Source: Scedosporium boydii
Lineage: Eukaryota > Ascomycota > Sordariomycetes > Microascales > Microascaceae
Assembly: GCA_002221725.1 (NCBI GenBank)
Contig: NJFT01000146.1
Span: forward strand, 1 to 64,000
DNA: 64,000 nucleotides
Reading direction: 5' to 3'
Both the position numbers and the translations under genes were made by a program. Numbering within the stretch: position 1 is the stretch's first letter; every line of letters starts with the position of its first letter. Below, one piece after another: positions 1 through 11,578 of this stretch. Under the pieces are notes generated by a model. It saw nothing but the letters and a program-made list of their open reading frames with translations, was not told where the DNA came from and did no database searches.

Positions 1-370
1 ACGGGGTGTTACTGGTCAAGTCAGTGGTATCGGGTTGCTTCGAACTTTGGGAAGGGCCATCTTCAGAATCAAATGATATCTCCAGATCATATCCTCTGCC
101 TATCACCAACCACATCTAAAGAGAGACACAAACATGAAATGTATTGACCACCTCATGTCCACTTCTGAACAAACTTTATTTATTCCCTGTGAATCCTAGA
201 AGAACCCCAACTACCAGGTGAAAAGAAGATGAGAAACGAATGAGCTGCCTCCAGAGGTTGATGCCAACAACGCCGTAGAAAGGATGGAACAAAAGAAGTG
301 AAATGACAAGAAAAAAGGTCGAAAGAAGCCTTCAGCCATAATCCCCATTCTTCACTATGGCCAAGGCACT
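1..370. other. 3' flank of SNX4, no gene seen
   Basis: No convincing coding sequence is visible on either strand. The stretch is the downstream flank of the minus-strand sorting nexin gene and probably holds its 3' UTR. An upstream gene may lie beyond the window edge. Confidence 0.5.
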
Positions 371-1920
371 TCAGGGTGGAAGCACACCACCCTCCTTCTC
401 CATATCACAGATATACTTTTCCCATACATCAATACACTCCCCATAAAACTCCACATGAGCGTCAGCCAGAGCTCCAAACTCTTTCCTCAACTCACGCCTC
501 TTGATGCGTTCAAAGTCAGTCACCTCTCGCACAACCTCCTCATCAAACATCTCACTCATATTCTTAGCCTCCTTAACCTCCTGAGTGAGTTCCTCGATCC
601 TGAGCTCCAGCTTACGTTGGCGCTCTCGCCTGGCTTGCTCGTGGTCGACGCCGCGCACGTCCTCGATCTTGGACCGGATGAAGCCGCTGGCCCCGGCGGT
701 GATGCCGCCTGTCGCGCCGTAGTAGTGGCTGCCAGATTGCAGGGCATCCCTCTCGGCGGTGCTCTTATTGAGGTATTCCGTTAGTTGTTCGAAATCTAGT
801 TGCTTCTGCTCGCGCGCCTTAAGGAGGTTCTTGAGGGCTTGGCTGTAAGCCTGCATGTCCCTGAGACTGCCAAGGTAATCTTGATCTGTGAGGTCCTTGA
901 GCTTTTTGAGTCCCGCAGAGGTGTCCTCCACCGAGTTGGAAAAGGCTCGCAGGGGATCCTCCACTCCAGGCTCGAGGTTGATAAGCTTCTGGAACTGCTC
1001 GGCGAGATCTTTGAGGTCTGTCTCGAGGTCTGCTTCGCGCCGGATCACCCGGGCCATGACCTTTTCGACGTGAGAGAGATCCTCGTCCAACTTATCGCTC
1101 TTCTCCTTGACCTCAATGAATCTCTTATCCGGCTTGTGCACTTTAGTAAAAGCGTTGATGAAGGTGTCGGCAAAGTTGTCGAAGACACCGCCGGCGCCGT
1201 GCTCGGATGACGTCGAAGCTCGAGTGGTACGCGAGCGCATCGTTGCATTCCACTCTGGACTTTCGAGGAATCTGTGGAGAATGGAAGAGCGGCGGAGAAC
1301 AGGATGGGAGGCTAGCCTCGTCAAGAAGCGCTGAAGGCTATGGGCTCGGCGGGCGGTAAAATCGGGACCGAAGCGATCGCCGCGGACATACTCCATTCGC
1401 TGTTTGTCGGGAATCGGGGGCACGGCGCAGGCAACGAAATCCTTGCTGAGAGATTTGTACAAGAAAACGAAATCCGTAAAGCGACGGCGGACGGTCGTCA
1501 CTGGTTTCTGGAATGAGGGGAATGTCGACTGTAGATAGGTCAGCTCCATAACCATTCGCTGCTTAGGAAAGCAATGCAAGCACCCGTCTTGATGGAGGGA
1601 GGAAGGCATGGGCAAGGGTGAATCGACTCCCGGAGGGCACTCACTCGCGTAGTTATCAAGTAGGATACAAATGCATCCTTAGTCCCATCGTTTTCTTTGA
1701 TGGGCGAGGAGACGGTACATTCGAGCTTCTCCGAACCCAGTGCATTACCGCCAAGCTCGTCTCGGTCAAGATTGGTCTCCGCCGCCATACCGTTATTCAG
1801 ATTATCTGCTGCGTCATCCGGTCTGGAGCTGGACCCTGGGATGGGCTCTCCATGATCGCTCTGCCACGAGACGTTCGAGAAGGTGTCTTGGTCAACCACG
1901 GCCATGGCGTGTGTAGTCAC
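371..1920 (-). CDS. SNX4: Sorting nexin Snx4/Atg24 (PX-BAR protein)
   Basis: Predicted exons are 1920-1645 and 1528-371 with a 116-bp intron (GTGAGT to CTACAG), giving 477 aa. Residues about 65-187 form a PX domain: the strand ending VSYLITTR is followed by the RRFTDFVFLY phosphoinositide-binding motif, the proline-rich AVPPIPDK loop and the FTARRAHSLQRFL segment. The rest is alpha-helical and charged, as expected of a BAR domain. In the family, Snx4/Atg24 binds PI3P on endosomes, works as a heterodimer with another PX-BAR protein, and recycles SNAREs from endosomes to the Golgi; it is also needed for selective autophagy and pexophagy. The start was chosen because the acidic N-terminus (NVSWQSDHGE) resembles fungal Snx4. 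Identity is firm; the exact first ATG is slightly less so. Confidence 0.93.
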
Positions 1921-2826
1921 ATGCGCCTGGCTGAGTGATTTGGGAGTAGACAGGTGATGGATGCGCAGTTTCGAGATTTCGATTCGAAGGGCTGGTTCGG
2001 GAGCAATGTGGAATTATTAGGATGGGCGGCGAATGTGGCTTTTACTGTCTTGCTGGGGGGAATGGAGGTGGTGCTGAGGTTCTGGCGATACACTGTGAGA
2101 GCTTATTACGTAGGTCCCGCCCACCTTCCACCTTCCACCTTCACCGTCCCACCTTCCCTACAATTATACACTAGGTACTTCGTACCTACCCACCAGCCCC
2201 TGCACCGCCATCAAAGTGGTGCTTGATCAGACGGTTCAATGCTAAGGTGCTCAGGTAAGCACGTGGGGAAGGAGAGAACCATGCACATCAACCCTAGGTC
2301 ACTGGCATTTGTACCATTTGTATCTACCTCGGTACAGTCAACATCTTCTAAAATTGAATAAAAGCAAAATAAGAACGATACGAAAACTTCGGGGGACCGG
2401 AGGTTTGCCTCCTTCCACACGGAGTGGCGATTCCGGAAACTACATTGTACATTCGCGAGAAGTCCCGAAGAGCAGTCAGCGGGCGAACTCCAACTCAATA
2501 CTGAACCACCTAACCGGGGTTGCACTCGAAGCAGGAGAGTTGCTACAAGTATTGGCTGCCGATGTGAGAAATGACATCCTGGTTTTGGCTGGTGCGATAT
2601 ATATTTTAAACGTAAATCGAGCTATATATTCCTGGTCGCGAAAATCCAACAGAAAAATAAAATAATAAGGCGCTGGCATCAGCAAAGCGGGAACTGTTAG
2701 ACACCTTCGCGACATGCCTCTCTAGCCGTCAAACGAACCCGACGCATCGCTGAATTTCTGTTGACTCGACAGTGGCCGAGAAACAATGCATTGTACACGG
2801 ACTATACATGTACCGGGTTTAAAACC
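1921..2826. other. Intergenic: SNX4 promoter and ADK2 3' flank
   Basis: Short open frames here match no family I know. The left part should contain the SNX4 promoter. A GGTACTTCGTACC palindromic motif lies at 2174-2186. The right part, A/T-richer, is the ADK2 3' flank. Confidence 0.5.
2174..2186. repeat. Copy of dispersed GTACTTCGTAC motif
   Basis: GGTACTTCGTACC in intergenic DNA. It belongs to a set of near-palindromic motifs recurring across the window, mostly outside coding exons. Confidence 0.55.
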
Positions 2827-3695
2827 TTAGTTGCCAAACATCTTCTCAAAGTGCTGGAAGATCTTGGGCGTAATCTCGTCACTGCTAAGCCCACTGGCCT
2901 CCCAGAGCAAGCCCTTATTGGCATAGTGATCTAGTAGAGGCCTATTCGTCTCCTCAAACTTGGCGAATCTGGCACGGTAGACTTCCTCTGAGTCATCCGG
3001 GCGCTGGGTGAGAGGCTCACCCGTGACATCGTCGATGCCGGCCACGCGAGGCGCGTTAAAGCTCGTGTTGTAGACTCGACCGGAGGGCTCGTGTACCCAG
3101 CGGCCCGTAATTCGTTCCAGGATGACGTCGAAGGGGGTGGTTATGGAGACGACGAGGTTGATGGGGATGATCTTGTCGAGCATCTCGGCTTGCGCCGCCG
3201 TGCGCGGGAAGCCGTCGAGGATGAAAGACGCCGAGGGGTTGTCGGATACTTGGGGCGTAGCACCGGACTGTAACGTCGAGTTGATAACAGAATCAACAAC
3301 AGACTTGGCTGGAGACTCGTCTAGAGTCTCCTGTCCAGCAGCGGATGCGAAAGTCATTACCTGCGGGGGGCCCTGACCCTTCAACCAGCCTCGCTGGAAA
3401 AACTCATTGGAAATTAACCTCAGAATTAAATCGTCCGAGACAAGGCCACCGGCCTTCATGGTGCTCTCGACCTTGATGCCTAGGGGTAGACATGTGAGTA
3501 ACGAAGTGGACTGATTATGAGAGAGGGACCCTTCTTACCGAGTGGCGTCCTGTTCTTGACATTCTGGCGAAGCAAATCACCCGAACTTATGGACTGGAGT
3601 TGAGTGTATCGTTTGAGTAGTCGTTCTGACTGCGTCCCCTTTCCGACACCTGGCGCGCCGACTAGAATTACCCTCGCCGCCCTTTTGAGACTCAT
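2827..3695 (-). CDS. ADK2: Mitochondrial adenylate kinase Adk2 (GTP:AMP phosphotransferase)
   Basis: Exons are 3695-3539 and 3479-2827 with a 59-bp intron, giving 269 aa. Residues 13-20 are the P-loop GAPGVGKG, followed by SSGDLLR of the AMP-binding region, the FILDGFPRT motif at about 138-146, and a LID domain beginning [11 protein letters not shown], the zinc-free form typical of mitochondrial AK3/Adk2. Family members use GTP or ITP to phosphorylate AMP in the mitochondrial matrix. The N-terminus ([13 protein letters not shown]) is short and basic, with no long cleavable presequence, as is usual for Adk2. A low-complexity insertion of about 50 residues (86-136) lies between the NMP-binding and core regions and is absent from the compact yeast and bacterial enzymes. 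The intron splits a glycine codon and restores the frame exactly. Confidence 0.93.
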
Positions 3696-5301
3696 CCTTG
3701 ACTTATATCGGCCAAACTCGGAACGACTTTAAAGATCGAATTGCCCTGCTGCGGGGGTCTATTCAAAAATATGGCGGGCTTCCTGCTAAAATGAGGGATT
3801 GGAAAGAAATACAGCAGGAAGAGGGGCGAGAAAGTCGGGCGTGAAGTCGAGAATCCCCCAAGAGCTGATTTCGGTTACGACACGCGCCCAGCCTTTGCCG
3901 TCGTGAAGCCGGTCGGTCGGTTAGAGTGAATTGTCGCCGGTCACGGACGATGAATATTGATTGCGTGTAAGAAGATAGTATTTTAAAGGGGGAGATAGGA
4001 AATTATCCGTGACGCCCCTCCAACTCAACAAAAGTGGCGTTTCCAAAACAAGAAACGATTGCCAAGAACTCCCGACTTCAGCTCACAGGCGTATTTTAGA
4101 ATGATAAACCGCACGCAGAATAATTCATGTCAAGAAGTAAAGAGTGAGACAGAATGAGCATTTTAACAGTGCTATTTATGGGGAGGAGATTTGCTTCCAT
4201 GAGGGGAAAGAGGGGAATCACCTTATAGTTGGAGGAATTGCCTGCAAGATTGCCATCAGCAAGCCGAGCGAGCTTCCATCAAAGTCTCGCAGATGTACTT
4301 TTTGCTGCTGGTTTGCGGATAGAGTACAAATGTTAATCATTGTCGATGTCACTCGTTCCTTGACAGGCGCCAATCCCCCTAGACTAACCCCAAAATTTCC
4401 CCACCAAGAGCCGCTGAGGTGCGATTTGGTCGCTACAGTCTGGCCCACAATCCCCAGACTACAGTGGCCTTCCAGGGTGCTCAGCAGCACGCTTCAAGTT
4501 AGCGTAGAACACGCAAGCAAGCATTCCGAGGCTCGCCGGCTCCAATGCGAGCTTTCCGAGGAATTCCAGAATCCACCAGCCGGTCGAATGAGATTTTAAC
4601 ATTGAGTCTTCATATGTCCTGCAAGAGGGAAGAGGTGCGCGGTCTCTGGGCTTGCCACTTGGATAAGGATCTCAACGATATTCATGTTTCAGCGGTTATA
4701 TCAATTGATTTTATCCTTTATGTTCACAGTCTTGGTGATGGTACTATTTACATCTCATGAGAAAAGAAGAGCTTCCCATCCCCCAAAACTGTTCGGAATA
4801 CTTCAATCCCATCAATTCTCACCAAACCTCCTTCCTTGGTGTAGTCCCACAATCTATGCAAATTCGATTGTAAAACAAAAACATGAAAGCGCCAACCTTA
4901 TACCCTAACTCTCAAAAACAATTCCCGCGTCTATCTTTAGCTCTCATTTTTTTCTGTTATTTTTATAAACAGCCATGTTGTAACAAGAAGGGACACTGGG
5001 TCCCAAGTTTTGGGTGTAAACCCTCCCAGCAAACACACAATCCTGTTCCGGGCTTGCTCTAAGACTTCGTCGACACAAAGGAAAAAGAAAAAGGTGAATG
5101 AATGGCGAGTGCCAATGGAATGGAAGGCAGTGAAGGGCGGAGGAGGGAAAGTGGGTTTGCTGCCGAAGCAAGCCAAAAAGTTCCGGAAAAAAGACAAGGA
5201 GGAAAACCAAATCCACCGCTGGTGTAAAGCTACATGCTGCTTCGGGCAATGCCAAATAAGGAGTGTAGATGGGAATCCAAACAGAAACAACGAGAATCAC
5301 T
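3696..5301. other. Intergenic: ADK2 promoter and LETM1 3' flank
   Basis: 1.6 kb with no recognisable gene. The longest open frame (4144-4599, plus) lacks an ATG and shows no domain. The left side is ADK2 upstream DNA; the right side is the downstream flank of the LETM1 gene, with A/T-rich stretches near 4930-5100. Confidence 0.5.
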
Positions 5302-6918
5302 CTATTTCTCAGACTCCTTGGACTCCTTAGACACCTTAGTCGCCTCAACCTCTCCCGCCACCATCTTGGGAGCCTCGGACTTCTCAAGATCGATCTTCTC
5401 CGCCTCGGCCTCGGCGTGCAAGTGGTGCTTCTCGTCCTTATCGTCGATGTTATCCACATCCCTAGGAGTAGCCAAGCCCACATTCTCACTCTCCTCGTTC
5501 TGTTCGTTCTCCTCCTTGATGAGCTCTTGCTGCTCCTTCAGCACCTCGAGACGCTGCTTGTTCGTGGCCGCACCTTCGGCATTGTGAACCTCGAGTTCGA
5601 TCTCGTGGAAGAGCTCCTCGGGAATCGACGACAAGACCCCGATGAGCGCGTCGATCTGGTCCGTTACCTCGGCGGAGTACATGTAGGCATTGCTCAGGAC
5701 TAGAATCGTCGAAGGTACCTTATCCCTCAGCCGGAGATCCAGCCAGGTCTGAAGATCCTTCCTCATCTGAGCAGGCGAGACGCTGAAAGTTCGAATGCCT
5801 CTGCTCGCACACGCTGCCTGGAGCTCGGCGACGTTGAGGCTATCAACGCCCTCGAAAGAAATAATCCGATCATCCCGCTTGATCTGGCGCATGCGGTGGC
5901 GGACCTGGTACCGCAACATCGTATCGTTGCCGAATGTGCTCAGGTTGAGGTACCGGCACATGGAGTAAAGTTGTGGTCGGGAAAGGTTATCGAGAGTCAC
6001 ATCGTCTTTGAAAATCTGGCACACCCTAATGACATCCTCCGGCGTCGGCTGCTCGCCCGTGGTCCTGACCTTCCTGAAAAAGGTGGTAAACTCCTCCCTC
6101 TGTGTCGCAGCGGAAGTCACTGGTAAACCAGTCTCCTTAAGCGTGGTCCGCAGGAACTTGCTGACGTCGTTCCGGGTAGCCCGGAGCATGGTCGCCTTGG
6201 CCTCCTTGGACTTCTGACCTTCGTAGGTGCTGGGAAGAAGATTGGGGAAGAGCTTAAGAGCAACGGGGAGCAAGAGCTCCGCGAACGGGACAATGATGAA
6301 GACCGAGAACGGCACAATACGAGCAAGGTCTTGCACGGTGCGCTGGAGTTGTCGGTTCTCACGTCGAGTGAGCTCGTAACCCGCCGCCATCTTGACGGCG
6401 AGCTTTGAGCTGATCTTGACTTCGGCAGCTAGAAGCTTGGTCCCATCCCAATAATGCTGCGCCTCCTTCTTGACTTTCTGCATGAGAGTGAGCTTCTTCT
6501 GCTCTTTCTGTCCCTCCTTCACCGCGGCAGATTCAGTCTTCGCAACCGTAATATCCGCCGCAGCAGGCTCATTTCCCTTTCCGTGGGGGACCACCGAGCT
6601 CGGCTGCGTCTTTTGGGCTCCCACATCCTTAGCAACGGCCGCGGAATCATTCGCAGCCACATCCTTCTTCGGCGCCGGCTTCTCCGGGGGTAGGGGCTTC
6701 TTCGCTTCCTCCGCGTTAAAACCGGGAGGAGGACCAACGGGAGGGCCACCGGGGTGGTGAGGTTCGGTAGATATCTGCCGGATTGGGAGTAAAAGGGCGA
6801 TGGCGGGGATCTGTCGAGGGAGGCGGCGAGGAAGCGGCCGGACGGTTCGGGCAACGCACAGATGGGACTGCGCGACTGGCCGTATCGCCCTGCGGGCGAC
6901 GGTGCTGGGAATCATCAT
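5302..6918 (-). CDS. MDM38: LETM1-domain mitochondrial inner-membrane protein (Mdm38/Ylh47 type)
   Basis: A single exon of 538 aa if translation starts at the ATG at 6918. The frame is open further upstream, but the protein-like sequence begins here with a classic mitochondrial presequence rich in Arg and lacking acids (ARRAIRPV...RPLPRRLPR), followed by a proline-rich spacer. Residues about 201-221 form the single membrane segment (VPFSVFIIVPFAELLLPVA). The C-terminal half is the LETM1 ribosome-binding region (LSRPQLYSMCRYLNL, QVRHRMRQIKRDD), and the tail is acidic and coiled-coil-like. Known family roles are mitochondrial K+/H+ exchange and volume control, and membrane association of mitochondrial ribosomes. 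The sequence does not separate the paralogues Mdm38 and Ylh47, so the symbol is a family assignment. Confidence 0.9.
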   Translation of the reverse strand: MMIPSTVARRAIRPVAQSHLCVARTVRPLPRRLPRQIPAIALLLPIRQISTEPHHPGGPPVGPPPGFNAEEAKKPLPPEKPAPKKDVAANDSAAVAKDVGAQKTQPSSVVPHGKGNEPAAADITVAKTESAAVKEGQKEQKKLTLMQKVKKEAQHYWDGTKLLAAEVKISSKLAVKMAAGYELTRRENRQLQRTVQDLARIVPFSVFIIVPFAELLLPVALKLFPNLLPSTYEGQKSKEAKATMLRATRNDVSKFLRTTLKETGLPVTSAATQREEFTTFFRKVRTTGEQPTPEDVIRVCQIFKDDVTLDNLSRPQLYSMCRYLNLSTFGNDTMLRYQVRHRMRQIKRDDRIISFEGVDSLNVAELQAACASRGIRTFSVSPAQMRKDLQTWLDLRLRDKVPSTILVLSNAYMYSAEVTDQIDALIGVLSSIPEELFHEIELEVHNAEGAATNKQRLEVLKEQQELIKEENEQNEESENVGLATPRDVDNIDDKDEKHHLHAEAEAEKIDLEKSEAPKMVAGEVEATKVSKESKESEK

Positions 6919-8200
6919 AGAACGCGCGGCTGGTGTTTCTAGAAGTTCGCGAAAAATAGTCCGTTGGCCGTTAAAAGTGGTATCGAAGAGAAATGCAATG
7001 GATGGGGTCTGGATGGGCGAAAGGGACAATGGAAAAGAGGAAAGAGGAAGAGCTATTAGGTTAGGGGAACAAGTTGAGAGAATTGAGTTGTCAGCAACGG
7101 AAAAGTTCAGGTCCAGTCGAACCAATACATGGCAAGGGAGATTCCTGATACCGGGACTTACCGCGTTGGGAGGATAGAGTTTCCAGCCTACACTAGAGCA
7201 GGGGCAAGGAACCACAAGTACTTTGGGTACCAAGACACACAGCCTTAAAGGCTGGGCAAAGCCTTATGGAAAGAGGCCCCAGAAGTACCACCTTAGCTTG
7301 ATCGGTACTCGCACCAATTATGGGGTACTAGTGTACTTCGTACGAAGTACAAATTTAAGTCCGAGATTCTGTTGTGGTCATGTGATTTAAATGCTGACAG
7401 AGCGGCGTTAGTCACGGGCCAGGGAGTGATCAGTGTGTGTCCTTGTCCAATCACATGTCATTGTCCAAGGCGGTACTTGTGGAGAGAGATTCGTTGATGG
7501 GGAACGTGGTCTTTGGACATTAAAGCCGAAGTACCTCGTACCTCTCAGAGAGTGGCGGTTTGCTCTAAGAAACATGGCTCCTAAATTCAGAACAAGCCTG
7601 AGGATCAGCTCATAGACTGATCCTAGCCCAAAGTTTCCCTCTTCCCTTCGCAGTTGTTTCAGAAAGGAGGCGGCAACGTTAGACTGAGCTTACCTGACTA
7701 ACCCCTGACTGCCTGCTCTGGGTCCGTGTATGGAGAAAGAAGAATAGAGAGAAAGTTTTGATGGAAAACAGGGAAGTAGTCAACAACCGTGTAGACCTTG
7801 GCCCACCGTGGCACGTAATGAAGGAAGAAGTTTACAATTTTCAATGCTTTTATTTTCTTTTGGTTGGGCAACTAGAGCCTCCTTCATGACCGCTCTTGTC
7901 TATCTATAGGTACCCTGGGCTGATGGCGTCAACCTCGCCCCAGAGTTGGGCTATGCAGTTACCAAGCCATTAGTTCAGCTATGCTCAATGTTCCGAGAAA
8001 TAATTTACAACCCTCCTTTTAGCTAATGTACAACTCCCCACTGACCCATGTGAAAAATAGGTAAAGAAAAGAGTAGGCTAATATAGATTTCGTTCTGTTT
8101 GAAGAAATATGACCAAAGCCTTTCCGTCCGAAACTCCATGTAGCTGCATCCCTGCTCCTCCTCCCTCCCTGCTCCCCCTTCTTCCCTCCCATCCAACTCT
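6919..8200. other. Intergenic: LETM1 promoter and SPT5 3' flank
   Basis: No gene recognised. It contains a perfect 18-bp palindrome at 7333-7350, a related GTACCTCGTACC at 7531-7542 and a CCAAT element near 7446. The right end is the SPT5 3' UTR, with pyrimidine-rich sequence around 8150-8200. Confidence 0.5.
7333..7350. repeat. Perfect 18-bp palindrome of the dispersed GTACTTCGTAC family
   Basis: GTACTTCGTACGAAGTAC is identical to its reverse complement and is the most complete member of the recurring motif set. It sits in the intergenic region upstream of the LETM1 gene. Confidence 0.75.
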
Positions 8201-11200
8201 TCAGTCGTCATCATCATACCTACTCGCTGCAGGAGTCTCAGCCGCCCCACCGAACACACCAGGAGTGGGCGCACCGTAGTAGGCACTAGCACCGGGGGTC
8301 GGTGCGCCAGCGGCTGGAGTGGGCGCAGAGTCGGCCCAACCACTCGACCAGCCAGCACCAGGGGTTGGCGCGCTCATTGCCGCGGGCGTTGGTGCGGAGT
8401 AGGCTCCCGGAGTAGGCGCATTCATCGCAGCAGGGGTCGGGGCTCCTAGCATCGCACCTGGGGTAGGGGCGTCAAATGCGTTAGATGATCCACTCGCTCC
8501 AGGTGTATACCCCCAAGAGTCGGCGCCGCTGGCTCCGGGAGTGGCCGCAGAAACACCATAGCCTGGGGTCTTCGACCCAGACCAACTATCATTGGCATAG
8601 GCTGCAGGGGTTCTCGATCCGTGGCCATAGCTATCCGGTGCAGGCGTTCTACCACCCGACTGCCAGGCAGGTGTTCGTGAACCGGAGCCATACGCAGTCC
8701 GACTTCCGTCGTAGGGGTTAACAGTTCGCGACCCATCTTGCCATGCGGGAGTTCGGCTGCCAGAATAGTCGTTGTTCGACTTCCATGCGGGAGTTCGTCC
8801 GCCGGCATGTAGTGGTGCTAAAAGAAGTACTCAGTTAGAAATCCTAAACGTTCATAATAGTGCGAATATACTCATCAACTTACTTCGACTACCCCAGGCG
8901 GGCGTTCTCTCAGACCCGCTTGACATTGCAGGAGTGCGTGAACCGGTTTGCCAATCGGGGTTTCTGCCGCCACCTCCACCGTAACCACCACTGCTGCCCA
9001 TCGGAGGCCCGCGGCCTCTGGTGTTGATGTCAATTCGGTCTCCCGTGTGTTTATCCTTGAAACTCAGATGATCCTTGGGAACTGTGACCGTCTTGCTCTT
9101 TGTATGAAGCTCAACACGCGCCGTTGTGTCCGTGGTATCCTTGACAATGCCCAACAGACCCTTGTAGCCTCCTCGTCGAATGATGACCGTCTGACCGATA
9201 GCCTTGTCACGTCCAAGAACCTTGGGAGCTGGCGGGGGCCCCATCTTCCCGTCCGGACCGCCATTCTGGTTGTTCCGTTTCAAGGCCGGATTCATAACGC
9301 TCAAGTCTGGGCCCGAAGTGGCGTTAACTCTGCCTCCCTTCGCTGCCACCGTGTTGACATTAGCCGCGCGTAGTACAAACACGCCAGCATTTTCGTTTTG
9401 TTCGTGACTATGGAGGAACACGAATCCGTGATGAATGTGAAGAATCTTTCCACGGCGCTGTTGGTTTCCATACTCGCGGACAACATCCCCCACGCGGATC
9501 TCGGACCCGCTTCGGTCAGCGGCTACAGCATTCTTCTTGGGTGGGAACTTGTTGGCAATTTGGGATGGCATCAACTGTCGGCGTTCGCTGTTTTGGTCAA
9601 GGACCACTAAAGACTCGCGGTCAATCTTTACCACACACCCGACGGTTGTGTTGTCAAGCTGGACGAGATCCAAGAGCTCGTACTGGCCAAGGGAGCCCTG
9701 ACCTCCGCTATCGTCTGCTTCCCTGAGGTCCCTGCTAAACACCGTGATCTCGGTGCTGGACTGATCGATAACCAGCGTGACTCGATCCTCGGAAATCTTG
9801 ACGACCATACCAACTTCGTCTTGGTATCGGCTTCCGCCAATGACCTTGACGTGATCACCAACCTTGAAGCGTTTCCTGAGACCTTTGGCGGGGACATCGA
9901 TGGTCTGACCTCTCAATGCTCCTTCCATGACTTGCAAGGTGACAATGTCGCCTTGTACATTCGTCGCCCTACCCACGACTCCTTTCTGTTCACCTTCGTA
10001 AACTTCAATGACATCTCCCGGCAGGTAGGTAACGAGGGCATTGGAGTCTTTGAGGCTGGCAGCTAGGGCCTTGAGGTCAAGGTTTTCGGTACCATCCTCG
10101 GCACCTGACGCGAACTTCGTAACTTCTTCGAGCGTTGGGTTGACATCCGTGACAACAAGTTGTTGAATCCTAATATCCTTCACTTGGAATCCATTCTCGA
10201 ACTCTTCGCCCATATATGTGAACATGTTCTTGTCTCCAGCGACGTTGCGGGGATGGCGCTTTCGCGCTTCCATCTCGCTGAAAAGTCGCTGCGGGGGGCG
10301 GGGACCGGGGCCGATCGGACGCTTTCTCTTGCCGTCGGCGCCGACATTGGACATGGACTCGTCGCGAACTCCATAGTCGAGGCGGGGGATAAATCGAACG
10401 CGAGCCTCTAATCCGTTTTCGGTGACGTCCAGCACTTGCGCAAGATCACCCGCGTGCTTTAGGGGACGGCGCAAACGGACCCAAGCACCGGGCTCGAGGG
10501 TTGGGGTTTTTGTGACCCGAAGCAGGTCAGGCATATCCTTGATCTCCACAAGTTCCATCTTGCTGCGAGGGTAGACATTGAGGATACCATCCAGAGCTGT
10601 CAGAACATCTGCCTGGCGTTGCGCTTCGACGTAGATATAACCCTTCATGACTGACTGGGGTCCGCCGCGCTCAAAAGCCGAGGTAATGAGCAATTCATTC
10701 TTGGTTCCAAGCCTGTCCTCGATTCTCTTGGTAATGGCCAGAACAGCCTCGCGCTCTTTGCCCTCCCTGGCCCTCACTGCCCAGATCTTGGGGTCATCTA
10801 CACTGGGCAAGAGGAGACGTTTGGGGATCACTGTCGAGTCCCCGGGGCCGCGCGTAGGGCGGCGATTTCCGTATCGTTGTCTCAAGATTTCGGCTTGTTT
10901 CTCTGCATCTAGGCCCGCCTCGACTTCTCGGCGGCGATCAAGTTCGCGATGGCGTTTCGTGTCGTTCAGACGCTCGGTATCGACAAGATCATCTGGATGG
11001 GAATGATCGATGAAATCTTCTATCTCCTCAACATCTCGTTCCTCATCCTCGGCCTCATCCTCATCATCAACTTCGGCTTCGATATCGAGGAATACATTGC
11101 GCCTCTCTCTGCGGCGCTTCCGACGATGGCCCTAGTGATGGAAAGCGCGTCAGTGAGTGTGTGAAATTGATCGCAGATGAGTACGTAGTAGACTTACCTG

Positions 11201-11578
11201 ATGAACATCTTCGTCATCTTCATCCTCTTCGTCTTCGTCTTCGTCTTCGTCTTCGTTTTCTTCTTCATCGTCATCTGCTCGACCCTCCTGCTCGTCATCT
11301 TCTTCGTCATCGTTGCCTCGAGATTTGCGCCGGGGCGATTCATCGTCATCGTCGGAACCATGGTGGTCCGAAGAAGCCCTCGCATTCAAACTGCGACCTT
11401 CATCGTCATCGTCGTCACCATCACCTTGGTGACCGATGGCAGGGCTGCTGTCTCGGGCTTCGCGCTGAAGCTGGTCGTCGGCGTTGTCTTCATCGTCAGA
11501 CAAGTCGGCAGGTGCTGGGTTGAAATCTTCCTCATCTTCAGAATCATCGTCGAAGGGACGTCGCTCGGATGGAGCCAT
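8201..11578 (-). CDS. SPT5: Transcription elongation factor Spt5 (DSIF large subunit)
   Basis: Exons are 11578-11198, 11131-8884 and 8817-8201, separated by two 66-bp introns (both GTAAGT), giving 1081 aa. Residues 1 to about 200 are extremely acidic (long Asp/Glu runs). The NGN domain begins near residue 240 ([16 protein letters not shown]) and binds Spt4. Several KOW modules follow, for example [38 protein letters not shown] and [17 protein letters not shown]. The C-terminal repeat region from about residue 850 has two blocks: GSRTPAW-type units, then APTPGA/APTPAA units, ending in an Asp run. Spt5 with Spt4 clamps RNA polymerase II; the repeat threonines are targets of Cdk9/Bur1-type kinases, which promotes elongation and capping. 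Both introns keep frame and the last joins a GSR-T codon inside the repeats. Confidence 0.96.

Noticed and set aside
4144..4599. 151-codon plus-strand open frame
   Set aside because: It starts at GTG, has no recognised domain and biased composition; treated as chance.
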